A DNA stretch of 64,000 nt. Source: Fluoribacter dumoffii NY 23 (lineage in GTDB: Bacteria; Pseudomonadota; Gammaproteobacteria; Legionellales; Legionellaceae). The translations under genes were made by a program, and so were the position numbers. The DNA lies in contig NZ_CM001373.1 in the NCBI RefSeq assembly GCF_000236165.1, positions 2,299,492 through 2,363,491 on the forward strand, read 5' to 3'. Of this stretch, positions 1 through 9,045 are shown piece after piece. The notes under the pieces were generated by a model. It did not search any database. It saw only the letters and a list, made by a program, of their open reading frames with translations, and was not told the origin of the DNA. Numbering within the stretch: position 1 is the stretch's first letter; every line of letters begins with the position of its first letter.

Positions 1-1
1 G

Positions 2-154
2 AACGCTAAGGATTGTTTTGCAGCGAATGAATACGAAGAACAAGCTAGAGAAACTATCCCTCTTTTTGATGAGAAAAAGTGTCATAAAACCAAGAAATTA
101 GAGAGTGAGGTGGACCTTGACGAAGAGTTTGATGTCATACGCTCCATGAATTAA
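2..154 (+). CDS. C-terminal end of an unidentified protein (partial at left edge)
   Basis: An open frame enters from the left edge and stops at a TAA at 152-154, giving 50 residues. They are charged and acidic and end in DEEFDVIRSMN. I do not recognise the family. The last ten residues nearly match the end of a complete 54-residue protein on the minus strand at 25825-25989 (EEFDVIRSIN), so the two belong to one small family or share a C-terminal tail. The frame is uninterrupted from base 2. The start lies outside the window, so total length is unknown. Confidence 0.6.
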   Translation, partial: NAKDCFAANEYEEQARETIPLFDEKKCHKTKKLESEVDLDEEFDVIRSMN

Positions 155-166
155 CTTCCTTGCCTG

Positions 167-1846
167 TTAATCGGGATCCTTATAGAGCGCTTCAAACCAA
201 TTTGCCATCACGTCATTACGCATGATTCGGGCGGATTCCAACGAATCCCTCATCATCTGTGCAAAACCATGCTCTATTTTTTTAAAACAATTGTTCTCTG
301 TGGTTCTGCGGCGATTGGCTTGAATGGGTGGGCCTAACAGTTCGATTGCTTTCATCAGCGGATTCAGTTTTTCAGAAAACACATAGTGACTTAAGCGCAT
401 GGGATGAGTTTTCTCAAGCCACCAGGATAAGAAAGGATTACTTAAGCCTTGCACAAAAGATTGCATTGTTTTTTGATAAATTGAGTCATTGGCTTCGGAT
501 GTTTGGCGAACCTTGTCAAACGGTTGCGTGGCGCTCGTTGTGCACAGTTGTGTGAGGTCACGCTCTTCAAAACGCACATGGTATTGCTCTTTACTGCAAT
601 CGGGATCACCCGTTGGGTTAATAATCATCATTTCATAAAGCCCTGGCTGTAATTGTTCAATGGCATCACCATGCTCTAAAATGGCACGATGGTGCAAACG
701 AACGACTTTGGCTGAGACAAAAATCCCTAAATGCCCAACGGAGGGGTGAAGAAGATAGACCACTCTCTGTTTTGCTTCCTTCAAGGCTTGTGTCGTAGGA
801 TAAATCGTTCTTATCCAATGCAAAGCCTGCCTCGGTGGGGTAATTTGATCGCCTTGGGAAGCAAAAAGAACAATGGGACTGCGAATGCGTTTCAAATCGT
901 AAACGCATCCTTTATGAATTGGCATTTCACCACGCTCCAATTGATTGCCAATAAAAAGATTAATCACCGTGGCCATTATCTCTTCTTGACTAAATTGGTA
1001 AAAGCCATTCCACCAGCGTTCAAACTCTAAAAATCGCTCCCGCTCCCCATCGATTTCATCAAATAAACCATAATACTTATCCCAAATCGCTGTGGTGGGA
1101 TTGAGTAACTCAAAATTAGAGACCAACCAGGCCCCATCCAATACCCCTTCTTTTAAATCCGATAGAAAGCGAGCACTCCAGGCACCACCCAAGAGTCCCC
1201 CTAATAATTGCATGGGATTGGCTTCGTCTTCGCTGTTGGACCAATAAGAAACCGGTGAGCCATTCATGACCGTCAAGCCAACCGATCCCACACAATCAGA
1301 AGCCAATAAAGCCAGCATCCAACCCGCTTGACAATTACCATAAAGAATAGGCGATTTGCCTTCATGCCAAGTTTGGACTTTTTTGACAAAGGACCGCAGG
1401 GTGGCCAAGACGTCGGCCAGCGTTTGATGCGGAACAGGGTTAGGATAAAAAATAACAAAGTACACGGGATGGCCACTATGAAGTGCAATGCCTACTTCAG
1501 AGTCCCGTTTAAAACCACCAATCCCTGGCCCATGGCCTGATCGGGGATCGATAATAATAACCGGATGAGCCTGCGGATCAAAACACGCTTCAAAACACAC
1601 ATCGCCAACCTCAAGAATTTTAACTAAGGCATAATTGGTTTTAGGCTCCAATAATTTCCCATCCAGGACTAATTCGTATTTAAAATTAAGCAGTGGGGGC
1701 AACCCTTGTTGTTCGTGCTCCATCATGTTATTGGCACGTTCACGTAAGGTATCCCAAAACAAAATAGAACGTTGCCAACAATCCAGTTGGTAAGAAAAAA
1801 AATCATGCCCAATTTGATAAGGCGAGTCCGTGTTGTCCTTGTCCAT
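167..1846 (-). CDS. DUF3141 family alpha/beta hydrolase (PHA-synthase-like)
   Basis: 559 residues, soluble, no signal peptide. The fold is that of alpha/beta hydrolases related to poly(3-hydroxyalkanoate) synthase. The nucleophile elbow GNCQAG at about residues 170-175 has Cys172 where lipases have Ser, as in PhaC. A later SQGDQITPP segment offers the Asp and LLHPSVGHLG offers the His of a catalytic triad. DUF3141 proteins are often longer (700 residues or more), so this one is short at the C-terminus. The biochemical role of DUF3141 is not established; polyester or acyl-transfer chemistry is only inferred. It starts at an ATG and is transcribed leftwards. The gene is separated from the efflux operon by two small genes and seems to be its own unit. 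Confidence 0.85.
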   Translation of the reverse strand: MDKDNTDSPYQIGHDFFSYQLDCWQRSILFWDTLRERANNMMEHEQQGLPPLLNFKYELVLDGKLLEPKTNYALVKILEVGDVCFEACFDPQAHPVIIIDPRSGHGPGIGGFKRDSEVGIALHSGHPVYFVIFYPNPVPHQTLADVLATLRSFVKKVQTWHEGKSPILYGNCQAGWMLALLASDCVGSVGLTVMNGSPVSYWSNSEDEANPMQLLGGLLGGAWSARFLSDLKEGVLDGAWLVSNFELLNPTTAIWDKYYGLFDEIDGERERFLEFERWWNGFYQFSQEEIMATVINLFIGNQLERGEMPIHKGCVYDLKRIRSPIVLFASQGDQITPPRQALHWIRTIYPTTQALKEAKQRVVYLLHPSVGHLGIFVSAKVVRLHHRAILEHGDAIEQLQPGLYEMMIINPTGDPDCSKEQYHVRFEERDLTQLCTTSATQPFDKVRQTSEANDSIYQKTMQSFVQGLSNPFLSWWLEKTHPMRLSHYVFSEKLNPLMKAIELLGPPIQANRRRTTENNCFKKIEHGFAQMMRDSLESARIMRNDVMANWFEALYKDPD

Positions 1847-2082
1847 GCGTCACCACCATCCTAAATCTCAATCTCTTTATCTATTGTGGACTAGGGATAA
1901 GATTTTTACAAAAATTTTCTCTCCATCGGATGACTGATATTGACAAGACCCAATGAAGACAACGACTGCTCAAGGAAGTAATTAAAGGGAATTAACTAAT
2001 AAAAAAATCAAGTCTTAACCGTTTGTTGTTGCGCAGTAGATAATCTATTATGGCACTAAATCATTCGATTAAGAAAAATCTC

Positions 2083-2394
2083 ATGAAAAAGATAAATTTC
2101 CTATTGTATTTATTAACCATGCTCGCCATATCCTTTGTCATCATGGGTCATGAAACCACTGAAGCCACAGACACTAAAAACCAAACGAAACACATGTATC
2201 GCGGCTCCTCGATTACTCTTGAAGAGTTAGCCAAAGTTGCGGATTTATCCTCGGCACGGGATCAAAAAGGAAACCCCGTGACCCTAGAAGAAGAAAACTA
2301 TCAGGTTGGCTCTTTTACAAAAGGCACAGTGACTATCATTCCCAAAAGTGGGGAAGCGGACGATGTCATTACCTTGGATTTAAAACCCAATTAA
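2083..2394 (+). CDS. Small secreted protein, unknown function
   Basis: 103 residues from the chosen ATG. The frame is open from an ATG at 2050, but the start at 2083 gives a normal signal peptide (MKK, then hydrophobic residues to about 25). No strong ribosome binding site decides between the two. The mature part is short and polar, with LEELAKVADLSSARD and a predicted beta-rich end (VTIIPKSG, VITLDLKPN). I do not recognise a family. It is isolated, divergent from the DUF3141 gene and convergent with the efflux operon. Confidence 0.5.
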   Translation: MKKINFLLYLLTMLAISFVIMGHETTEATDTKNQTKHMYRGSSITLEELAKVADLSSARDQKGNPVTLEEENYQVGSFTKGTVTIIPKSGEADDVITLDLKPN

Positions 2395-2543
2395 TGCATA
2401 AAAATCTGACCTTGCTTAATAGGAGCTGAAAATCCACTATTCGCTTTGTAAGTCATGATGTCTGTGCCCCTGATATGGCCATTTGCGTCTGCAGTCTCCT
2501 TACTTAAGGCGACAGTAATCGACAATAAACCACGAACAACACC
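2391..2543 (-). pseudogene. Possible decayed coding fragment downstream of efflux operon
   Basis: An open minus-strand frame of about 50 codons begins right after an in-frame TAG and ends at a TAA that overlaps the stop of the plus-strand gene. It has no ATG near its beginning. The peptide (containing SITVALSKETADANG and FSAPIKQGQIF) has protein-like composition and could be the tail of a lost periplasmic protein. There is no start or Shine-Dalgarno, so it may equally be chance. Confidence 0.25.
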
Positions 2544-2566
2544 CTACACCATGACTCATTCCTTGA

Positions 2567-3019
2567 TTAATTAGGGGCATCTGAAGGATACAAAGCACGC
2601 AGCTGCGTCAACACTTTTTGTAGTTTTTGCCAGTTTGCTTGTGTTCCTTCTTTATCATTGCTATCTCCTGTTTTATCAAGACGAGTAGCCAATTGACTGA
2701 CATAGCTCAAATTTTGTTGCAATGTTTTTTTCTGTTCCTCTGATAAATCCTCGCTTAAAGCGGGTAAGGCTTTGACTAAATCACGAATGGCAAACGCATG
2801 TTGGTGTATGGAATTTAAATCATCACCAGCCAACACTTGATTGATGGAGGCCGCATGCTTATCTATTGCCTCCCAAATGGCTGGAATGGTTTTAGGAATG
2901 GATTCAGTCGGCTCTTCAGTCGCGCTAGCAAACACATGGGAATACCCACAAAAAATCAAAAGACTGGTTAAGAAACCTAACCATACATGCTTTCTTTGTT
3001 TCGAAGTAGTGCGCTTCAT
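2567..3019 (-). CDS. Periplasmic helical accessory protein of HME-RND operon 1
   Basis: 150 residues with a basic N-terminus, a hydrophobic stretch at about 14-30 and an ASA-type signal peptidase site. The mature part is helical, with His-containing segments (DKHAAS, SIHQHAFAIRDLVKALPAL) resembling four-helix metal-binding or stress proteins of the periplasm. No family is recognised with certainty. Its start overlaps the stop of the RND pump gene by four bases, so it is translated from the same message as the last gene of the operon. That points to a role in periplasmic metal handling next to the pump; this is inferred from position. Confidence 0.65.
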   Translation of the reverse strand: MKRTTSKQRKHVWLGFLTSLLIFCGYSHVFASATEEPTESIPKTIPAIWEAIDKHAASINQVLAGDDLNSIHQHAFAIRDLVKALPALSEDLSEEQKKTLQQNLSYVSQLATRLDKTGDSNDKEGTQANWQKLQKVLTQLRALYPSDAPN

Positions 3020-6000
3020 TTTTTTTCTCCTTGCTCAGTTTTATTCAATCTTCGCTTTTCCCGCCATCCTTCCATAGCATTATACACTGTGGGCACAACC
3101 AACATATTTAAAAAGGTGGAGGTCAATAATCCTCCCAATAACACTTGCGCCAAAGGTCGCTCAAGCTCCTTTCCAGCAGGAGATCCCCACAACAGAGGAA
3201 TTAAGCCAAGCGCAGCTGTTGCTGCCGTCATGAGCACAGGAACCAGGCGGTCAAGAGTCCCTTGAATAACCACCTGTTCCCGCGATTGTCCTTGGGCACG
3301 TAATTGATTGTAGTGACTCACTAAAATAATCCCATTACGTGCCGCAATTCCAAATAAGGTGATAAAACCAATCATGGCCGCGACACTCATGTCACCACTG
3401 GCAAGATACAAAGAAATCACGCCACCAATCAAAGCCAGTGGCAAGTTGAACATCACGAGCAGTGCTTCACGGAACGTGCCAAAGGCTTTGTGAAGCAGAA
3501 TCAACATAATGAAAATAGCAAGCCCACCAAACACAATAATTACGCGTGAGGCTTGTTGTTGACTTTCAAATTGACCACCATATTGAATAAAATAACCGCT
3601 CGGTAGGGTAACCTTTTCCTTAACCCGTTGTTGCACTTCTTGAATCACACTACCTAAATCCCTCTCTTGCACATTAAAGGCAATCACTAAGACGCGCTGC
3701 ACGTTTTCGCGATTAATCGCAAAAGGCTGAGGCTCTAAGCGAATATCAGCCACAGCACGCAAAGGAATTTTGGTTTCCTGATTTGCCACTCCATGAGCAT
3801 CAATGAGCATGTTTTGAATGGCTTTAATGCTGTCTCGCCCTGTTTCATTCATACGCAAATACAAATCGAACGTTCGCTGGCCTTCGAGAATACTCGATAC
3901 CGTCATTCCATTGAGAAGAACTTGCACGTCCTCAGAAATTTGCCCTACATTAACCCCATAACGAGCCGCTTTCTCTCGGTCAATGGTAATGATTAACTGA
4001 GGCACATTGATTTGCTGCTCTTTGTTAACATCCACTATTCCTGGAATGGTTTTCAAAATCGCTTCGACCGACTGACCCAGTTCGTTAAGGGTAGCAAGAT
4101 TATCGCCAAAGAGCTTTACCGCCACTTGCGCTCTGACGCCTGATAGCACCTCATCCATGCGATGAGCGATAAATTGCCCTACATTAAACAGTGCTCCTGG
4201 GATATTTGCTAGATCCGCGCGAATGCGTTGCAACAACTCATCCGGAGACATGGTTTTGTTTTTGTCAAAATTCAAGCGCACATCAAACTCACTAACATTA
4301 GGTGGTAATGCGTCTTCATCCAATTCACTGCGTCCTGCCCGTTGGGCAATGGAGATGACTTGCGGGTACTTCAGCAAAGTTTTACTGACTTGATTGCCTA
4401 ATCGCATGGACTCATCCAATGAAGTTCCAGGCAACGTGCTCATCACAATAATAAAATTACCCTCATGAAATTCAGGTAAGAACGAAGTCCCAAAAAAAGG
4501 AAGCAAGGCCAAGGCGAAAAGAAAGGCACCGATTGCCATGGCCACGACTGTTTTACAATGGGCCAGAGACCAATTTAACCCAGTTAAAAAATGTTTTTTT
4601 AACCAAATCACAAAACGAGTTTCCGCTTGAGCGTGTTGGGCCGCTTCTTCTTCCGTCAAATGATAACGTTCCTCTTGAGATAAAGCATGCATCACTACTT
4701 TAGTATCCTGCTGTTTTTCCGTTTTTCGTACTAAAAGAAGATAACAAAGGGCTGGCACCATAGTAATAGAGACCACAAGAGAACCTAATACTGAGGCGAT
4801 ATAAGCAATCGCTAAAGGGCTAAAAATTCGCTCAGGAATACCTGACAAAAAGAAAATAGGCAAAAACACCAAGCTAATAATAATGGTCGCATAGACCACT
4901 GAACTTCTAATTTCCAAAACCGCATCAAAAACAATTTCAATGGCGGGTAGAGGTTTTTTGGCCAACCGATTCAGTCTTAGTCGATGTACTACATTTTCAA
5001 CTGTGATAATACCATCGTCCACTACCTCACCAATAGCAATTGCCATCCCTCCTAACGTCATAGAGTTAATGCCAAAACCAAAATAGTGAAGTACTAGAAT
5101 ACCCACAATAAAAGAAACCGGCATGGAGAGAAAGGTAATGAAGGAAGCTCGCCAGTTCATTAAAAAGAGAAACAATATAGCAATCACAATGATGCCCCCT
5201 TCAATAAGGGCTTTGGTCAAATTGTGAATGGCTGATTCAATGAAATTGGCTTGACGAAACACATCGGTGATTAACTCAACACCCGCTGGCAAAGATTTTT
5301 TGATATCGGCTAAAGCGTGTTCCACTTTCTGAGTCGTGGTTACCGTATCGGCACCGAAGATTTTAGAAACGGTACCAATGACCGCGTTTTCTGCATTATA
5401 AGCCCCATCCCCTCGTTTGATTTCACCACCAAAAGCGACAGTGGCTACGTTGTTAATGGTGATGGGTACTCCATTACGAACCACAATGAGTGTTTTTTTA
5501 ATGTCTTCCAGCGTCTTAATACGCCCAATGGTGCTCACAACGAATTCAGTACCTGCCTGATGAACAAAAGCACCAGGCACGTTTTGATTTCCTGTCGCTA
5601 ACGCTTGGCGCACTTCTTCAACCGTGATGCCATAGGCCAGCATACGCTTAGGTTCAAGCTGGACCTGATATTGCTTCACTTCCCCACCTAGAGACACCAC
5701 GGAAGCGACGCCACCAAGAGCCAAAAGGCGCGGACGGATGGTCCAGTCTGAAAGTGTACGTAATGTTTCAGGGCTTGCAGTTCGACTAATAAGCGCATAT
5801 TTAAGTAGCCACCCCACTGCCGAGGTGACCGGCAACATCACTGGTGACGAGACACCTGGAGGAAGACGGTTTATTACTTGTTGAATCCGTTCATTAACCA
5901 ATTGGCGATTGCGATAGATATCCGTTTTATCATCAAATACCACAGTAATCGTCGATAATCCGACGGAGGTTTTTGAACGGACACTGGCCACACCTGGCGT

Positions 6001-6225
6001 TCCATTGATGGCACTTTCTAAGGGATAGGTCACCAAAGTTTCCACATCTTGGGTGGCCATACCAGGCGCTTGGGTTTGTACCACCACTTGTGGTGGAGCA
6101 AATTCAGGAAAAACATCCACGGGCATTTGTTTTAAGGTATAGCCACCCAGTAAGCAAAGGATAATCGTTAACGCCAAAATCAAAGGGCGATTATGTAAAG
6201 ACCAGGCAATTAATCGCGTAAACAT
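3016..6225 (-). CDS. HME-RND heavy-metal efflux pump, inner-membrane subunit (system 1)
   Basis: 1069 residues, usual length for CusA/CzcA pumps. It is a proton-driven inner-membrane antiporter working with an adaptor and an outer-membrane channel. The N-terminus (LTIILCLLGGYTLKQMPVDVFPEFAPPQV) is typical, and two large periplasmic loops alternate with 12 membrane spans. The charged fourth membrane helix reads IGEVVDDGIITVEN. This differs from both the CzcA type (DFGLIVDGA) and the CusA type (GDMVDAAIIMVDN) found in the other two pumps of this window, so the metal is not assigned. It starts immediately after the adaptor stop and overlaps the next gene by four bases. Confidence 0.9.
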   Translation of the reverse strand: MFTRLIAWSLHNRPLILALTIILCLLGGYTLKQMPVDVFPEFAPPQVVVQTQAPGMATQDVETLVTYPLESAINGTPGVASVRSKTSVGLSTITVVFDDKTDIYRNRQLVNERIQQVINRLPPGVSSPVMLPVTSAVGWLLKYALISRTASPETLRTLSDWTIRPRLLALGGVASVVSLGGEVKQYQVQLEPKRMLAYGITVEEVRQALATGNQNVPGAFVHQAGTEFVVSTIGRIKTLEDIKKTLIVVRNGVPITINNVATVAFGGEIKRGDGAYNAENAVIGTVSKIFGADTVTTTQKVEHALADIKKSLPAGVELITDVFRQANFIESAIHNLTKALIEGGIIVIAILFLFLMNWRASFITFLSMPVSFIVGILVLHYFGFGINSMTLGGMAIAIGEVVDDGIITVENVVHRLRLNRLAKKPLPAIEIVFDAVLEIRSSVVYATIIISLVFLPIFFLSGIPERIFSPLAIAYIASVLGSLVVSITMVPALCYLLLVRKTEKQQDTKVVMHALSQEERYHLTEEEAAQHAQAETRFVIWLKKHFLTGLNWSLAHCKTVVAMAIGAFLFALALLPFFGTSFLPEFHEGNFIIVMSTLPGTSLDESMRLGNQVSKTLLKYPQVISIAQRAGRSELDEDALPPNVSEFDVRLNFDKNKTMSPDELLQRIRADLANIPGALFNVGQFIAHRMDEVLSGVRAQVAVKLFGDNLATLNELGQSVEAILKTIPGIVDVNKEQQINVPQLIITIDREKAARYGVNVGQISEDVQVLLNGMTVSSILEGQRTFDLYLRMNETGRDSIKAIQNMLIDAHGVANQETKIPLRAVADIRLEPQPFAINRENVQRVLVIAFNVQERDLGSVIQEVQQRVKEKVTLPSGYFIQYGGQFESQQQASRVIIVFGGLAIFIMLILLHKAFGTFREALLVMFNLPLALIGGVISLYLASGDMSVAAMIGFITLFGIAARNGIILVSHYNQLRAQGQSREQVVIQGTLDRLVPVLMTAATAALGLIPLLWGSPAGKELERPLAQVLLGGLLTSTFLNMLVVPTVYNAMEGWREKRRLNKTEQGEKK

Positions 6226-7200
6226 TTAATGATGCTCCTCTTGGCCTGACTGCGGTTTACTGCCCCCAGTGAGCCATAGTGTATAAAGTTCGCGATTGCC
6301 TTGAGTCACAACGAGGTCGCCAGGCACCAAGCCGTCTGTAATCTCTGAGTAGTCATCGTCTACTGCACCTACTTTAACGTCCACTCGTTCATACTCATCC
6401 CCATTTTGCACAAAAACGAATTGCTCATTATCCGCCTGTAAAAGGGCGGTATTAGGCACCGCAAGTGCCGCTTCATTATGAGCTAAAATGACATTGGCAC
6501 GAACAAACATGCCCGGTTTGAGTAGTTCTTTCTCATTATTCAAAGTAATTCGCAGGTTCACTGTGCGAGTTAACGGGTCAAGATTGGGTTCAATTAAAGT
6601 GACTTTGCCTGGAAAAACCAGCTTTGGGTAACTCAACGCATGAATATTGACTTCCTGTCCTACCTTAACCTTGCCTAAATCTTCTTCATAAACCTGGGCA
6701 ATGACTAACAGTTTATCGCGGTTGCTGATGTGAAAAAGAACCGTATTCGGTTCAACAGCTTGACCTAAATTGATATTCCTGGCATCAATGATGCCTGCAA
6801 TGGGGGCTATGACCGCCACACTCGGCGGGGGATTACCCACTAATCGTGATTGCACGGTAGCCAAGCGTTGTCCTGTCTTGACACCATCGCCTAAATTCAC
6901 ATCAATGGCCGTCACGCTCCCACTAATCCGAATACTGACATCCGCCTGCGCATCGGGTAAGAGTTGAATTTGGCCATTCAAACCAAGCATTTGCGCCATG
7001 GGACGATTGGTTGCTTTTGCGACTTTGATTTCGAGCATTTTGGTTTGTTGGGGTGTCAAATGCACAGGACCTTTGGCTCCTCCTTCACTCACTTCGATTT
7101 CTTCTCCATGGGCAAACACTCCCTGAGCATGGATGAGGAGACCAAGAAAAACACTGGCGAGTAAAATTGCTCTAATTCGCTGTTGTAATGCCATCATCAT
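6226..7200 (-). CDS. HME-RND periplasmic adaptor (CusB/CzcB-type, system 1)
   Basis: About 324 residues, a membrane fusion protein linking the RND pump to the TolC-like channel. A signal peptide is followed by HGEEIEVSEGG, then the barrel-sandwich (ISGSVTAIDVNLGDGVKTGQRL) and beta-barrel domains, ending LVVTQGNRELYTLWL. The longest frame opens at 7206, but an AAGGA motif abuts that ATG. The ATG at 7200 has proper spacing and is preferred. It overlaps the channel gene by about 30 bases and its stop touches the start of the pump gene, showing one operon. The adaptor lacks the extra N-terminal domain seen in the system 3 adaptor. Confidence 0.88.
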   Translation of the reverse strand: MMMALQQRIRAILLASVFLGLLIHAQGVFAHGEEIEVSEGGAKGPVHLTPQQTKMLEIKVAKATNRPMAQMLGLNGQIQLLPDAQADVSIRISGSVTAIDVNLGDGVKTGQRLATVQSRLVGNPPPSVAVIAPIAGIIDARNINLGQAVEPNTVLFHISNRDKLLVIAQVYEEDLGKVKVGQEVNIHALSYPKLVFPGKVTLIEPNLDPLTRTVNLRITLNNEKELLKPGMFVRANVILAHNEAALAVPNTALLQADNEQFVFVQNGDEYERVDVKVGAVDDDYSEITDGLVPGDLVVTQGNRELYTLWLTGGSKPQSGQEEHH

Positions 7201-8503
7201 AACCATTCCTTTGATAAGCTAAGTAAGGACAAAATCCTTGTGTGTGGCCAGGGCCAATGGCCGTACATAAAGCCACATACACTTGTAAATACTTTTCTAA
7301 AGTCGTGAGATAAGTCATTTGCAAATCATTTTGTTGTTTTTGCACTTGCAACACATTCAAAAGCGAAATTTGTCCATTTTCATAAGAGTCACGCGCCAGT
7401 TTCACGCTTTCAACGCCTATTTTAAGAGATACGCTTTGCGTTTCTCTAAGGCTCATCCTAAGTGCTTTCAATTGGGCATAGTTACTCGCTATTTCTGTTT
7501 CAATGCTTAAATTCAAGGCGCGTAACGCCATCATCGCCTGAGTTCCCGTGCGACTTGCCTCTAAAATTCGTCCCTGATTCTGATTTAAAAGAGGAAGTGG
7601 AACAGAAAGCGTAACGCCCAAAGTGCGATCGGCTGGTTGGGGTGGTCCCTCTTCCACCACAATTTTATCTTGTTGGACACCAAGCCCTACTGTCCAATCA
7701 GCAAAGCGCTCCGCTTTTGCCAAGTGGCGATCGGCAATGGCGCGGTTAATTGATAGAGCAATGGATTGGCGGTCAGGACGATTATTAAGTGCTAACGTTT
7801 TTAGCGCAGGTAATTCAGGAAAATTTTGCCCTGTATTTAGGTCAGCCTTAAGAGATAAAGGAGAATTCGCATCTCGGCCCATCAATTGGTTCAGTGTGGC
7901 CATTTGACTAATGCGAAGGCTATGTAATAAATGCTTTTCTTGAACAATGCGCAGATACTCAATGCGCGCTGCATTCTCATCCAACTTTGAAATTTCAGCG
8001 GCATGATAACGATTATGGATGACGTTCACTAATTCTTTGTTGATTCTTAATAAATAATTCAATTGTTGCAGGCGACGCTCCGTAATCACCGCGGCATAAA
8101 ATGCATTCGCCACTTTGGCACTGAGTTGACGCTCGGCCTCCCTAATTTCGGCGATGGCTTTCATGACATCGAGGCGTGCGACTGTCTTTTGTTTTGCAAT
8201 ACGTCCAGAAATAGGGAATGCTTGACTAAAACCAGCACTGCGCGAATACTCTCCTTCATCATTAAATAAGCGATCGTCGTTATTTGAGAGATTAACGCTT
8301 GGATTGGGCCAAAGACCGGCTTGGATCAATCGGGCCTTTGCAATAGCTACATTATAACGAGCCGCTTTTAAATCCTTGTTATTCGCCAGAGCAATTTGGG
8401 TTATTCCCTGAAGGGTCAATGTCTTTCCTGCTATTGCCGAATAGGAACACAACAGGAGGAGCACTATCCAACAAGAACACTGCCAAGCACGATAATGTTT
8501 CAT
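7172..8503 (-). CDS. TolC/CzcC-family outer-membrane channel (system 1)
   Basis: 443 residues with a signal peptide (hydrophobic to about residue 25, ending AIAG). Two repeats of long amphipathic helices are typical of outer-membrane efflux proteins, with conserved elements such as ALANNKDLKAARYNVAIAK near the N-terminus and SYENGQISLLNVLQVQKQ near the C-terminus. It is the first gene of the leftward operon channel-adaptor-pump-periplasmic protein, and the adaptor start lies inside its 3' end. A DUF4156 lipoprotein gene ends 24 bases upstream and may be cotranscribed. Confidence 0.88.
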   Translation of the reverse strand: MKHYRAWQCSCWIVLLLLCSYSAIAGKTLTLQGITQIALANNKDLKAARYNVAIAKARLIQAGLWPNPSVNLSNNDDRLFNDEGEYSRSAGFSQAFPISGRIAKQKTVARLDVMKAIAEIREAERQLSAKVANAFYAAVITERRLQQLNYLLRINKELVNVIHNRYHAAEISKLDENAARIEYLRIVQEKHLLHSLRISQMATLNQLMGRDANSPLSLKADLNTGQNFPELPALKTLALNNRPDRQSIALSINRAIADRHLAKAERFADWTVGLGVQQDKIVVEEGPPQPADRTLGVTLSVPLPLLNQNQGRILEASRTGTQAMMALRALNLSIETEIASNYAQLKALRMSLRETQSVSLKIGVESVKLARDSYENGQISLLNVLQVQKQQNDLQMTYLTTLEKYLQVYVALCTAIGPGHTQGFCPYLAYQRNGYDDGITTAN

Positions 8504-8527
8504 GACCAGGAAGACTCAAAATGATTA

Positions 8528-8899
8528 TTAATTCGTCTTACAGCGATAGGCACGGCCCACCATCCCATGATCCGCCACAAAATCATTTTTGGGATTGCCT
8601 TCGTAAGTTTGCTGATGTTTGGTAATCCTAAGTGTATTCGCTCCTAAAAGCGCTGCTTTGTTTCTTAGGATATTGAGTTCATCCTTAATCAAATGCTCAT
8701 GGGATTGATAAGATTGACTCATCCCATTGCGATCGTAGGCTCTGACCTCACCTAAAAAAGTGCAATTCTTTGTAGGCTTTCCTGACTGTACAATGGTTAC
8801 TTTTTCGCCTTCAGGAGTTAACTTAGCATTATAAGAACAACCAACAAGGACTGCCGGAACCATTAATAGGAGAGTGCGTTTCTTTAGAAAATGTGTCAT
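8528..8899 (-). CDS. DUF4156 lipoprotein
   Basis: 123 residues. The N-terminus is a lipoprotein signal with lipobox LVGC at about residues 18-21, so the mature protein is lipid-anchored. The body shows the DUF4156 pattern: KNCTFLGEVRA, a long helix (LIKDELNILRNKAALLGANTLRI) and a terminal Cys (GRAYRCKTN). The function of DUF4156 is unknown. It lies 24 bases upstream of the efflux channel gene on the same strand, so it could be the first gene of that operon. Confidence 0.8.
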   Translation of the reverse strand: MTHFLKKRTLLLMVPAVLVGCSYNAKLTPEGEKVTIVQSGKPTKNCTFLGEVRAYDRNGMSQSYQSHEHLIKDELNILRNKAALLGANTLRITKHQQTYEGNPKNDFVADHGMVGRAYRCKTN

Positions 8900-9045
8900 T
8901 AATCAATACCTTTTTTGTTATTCTATCCTTTCAGTATCTCTTATCCAATGTGATTAAACAAGGCATGACATCAAGAAGAAAAAAGGGACTCTTTAGAGTC
9001 AATGAACCGTTATTGAGAGACTGGTTTTTGTTAACTTTTTACTTC

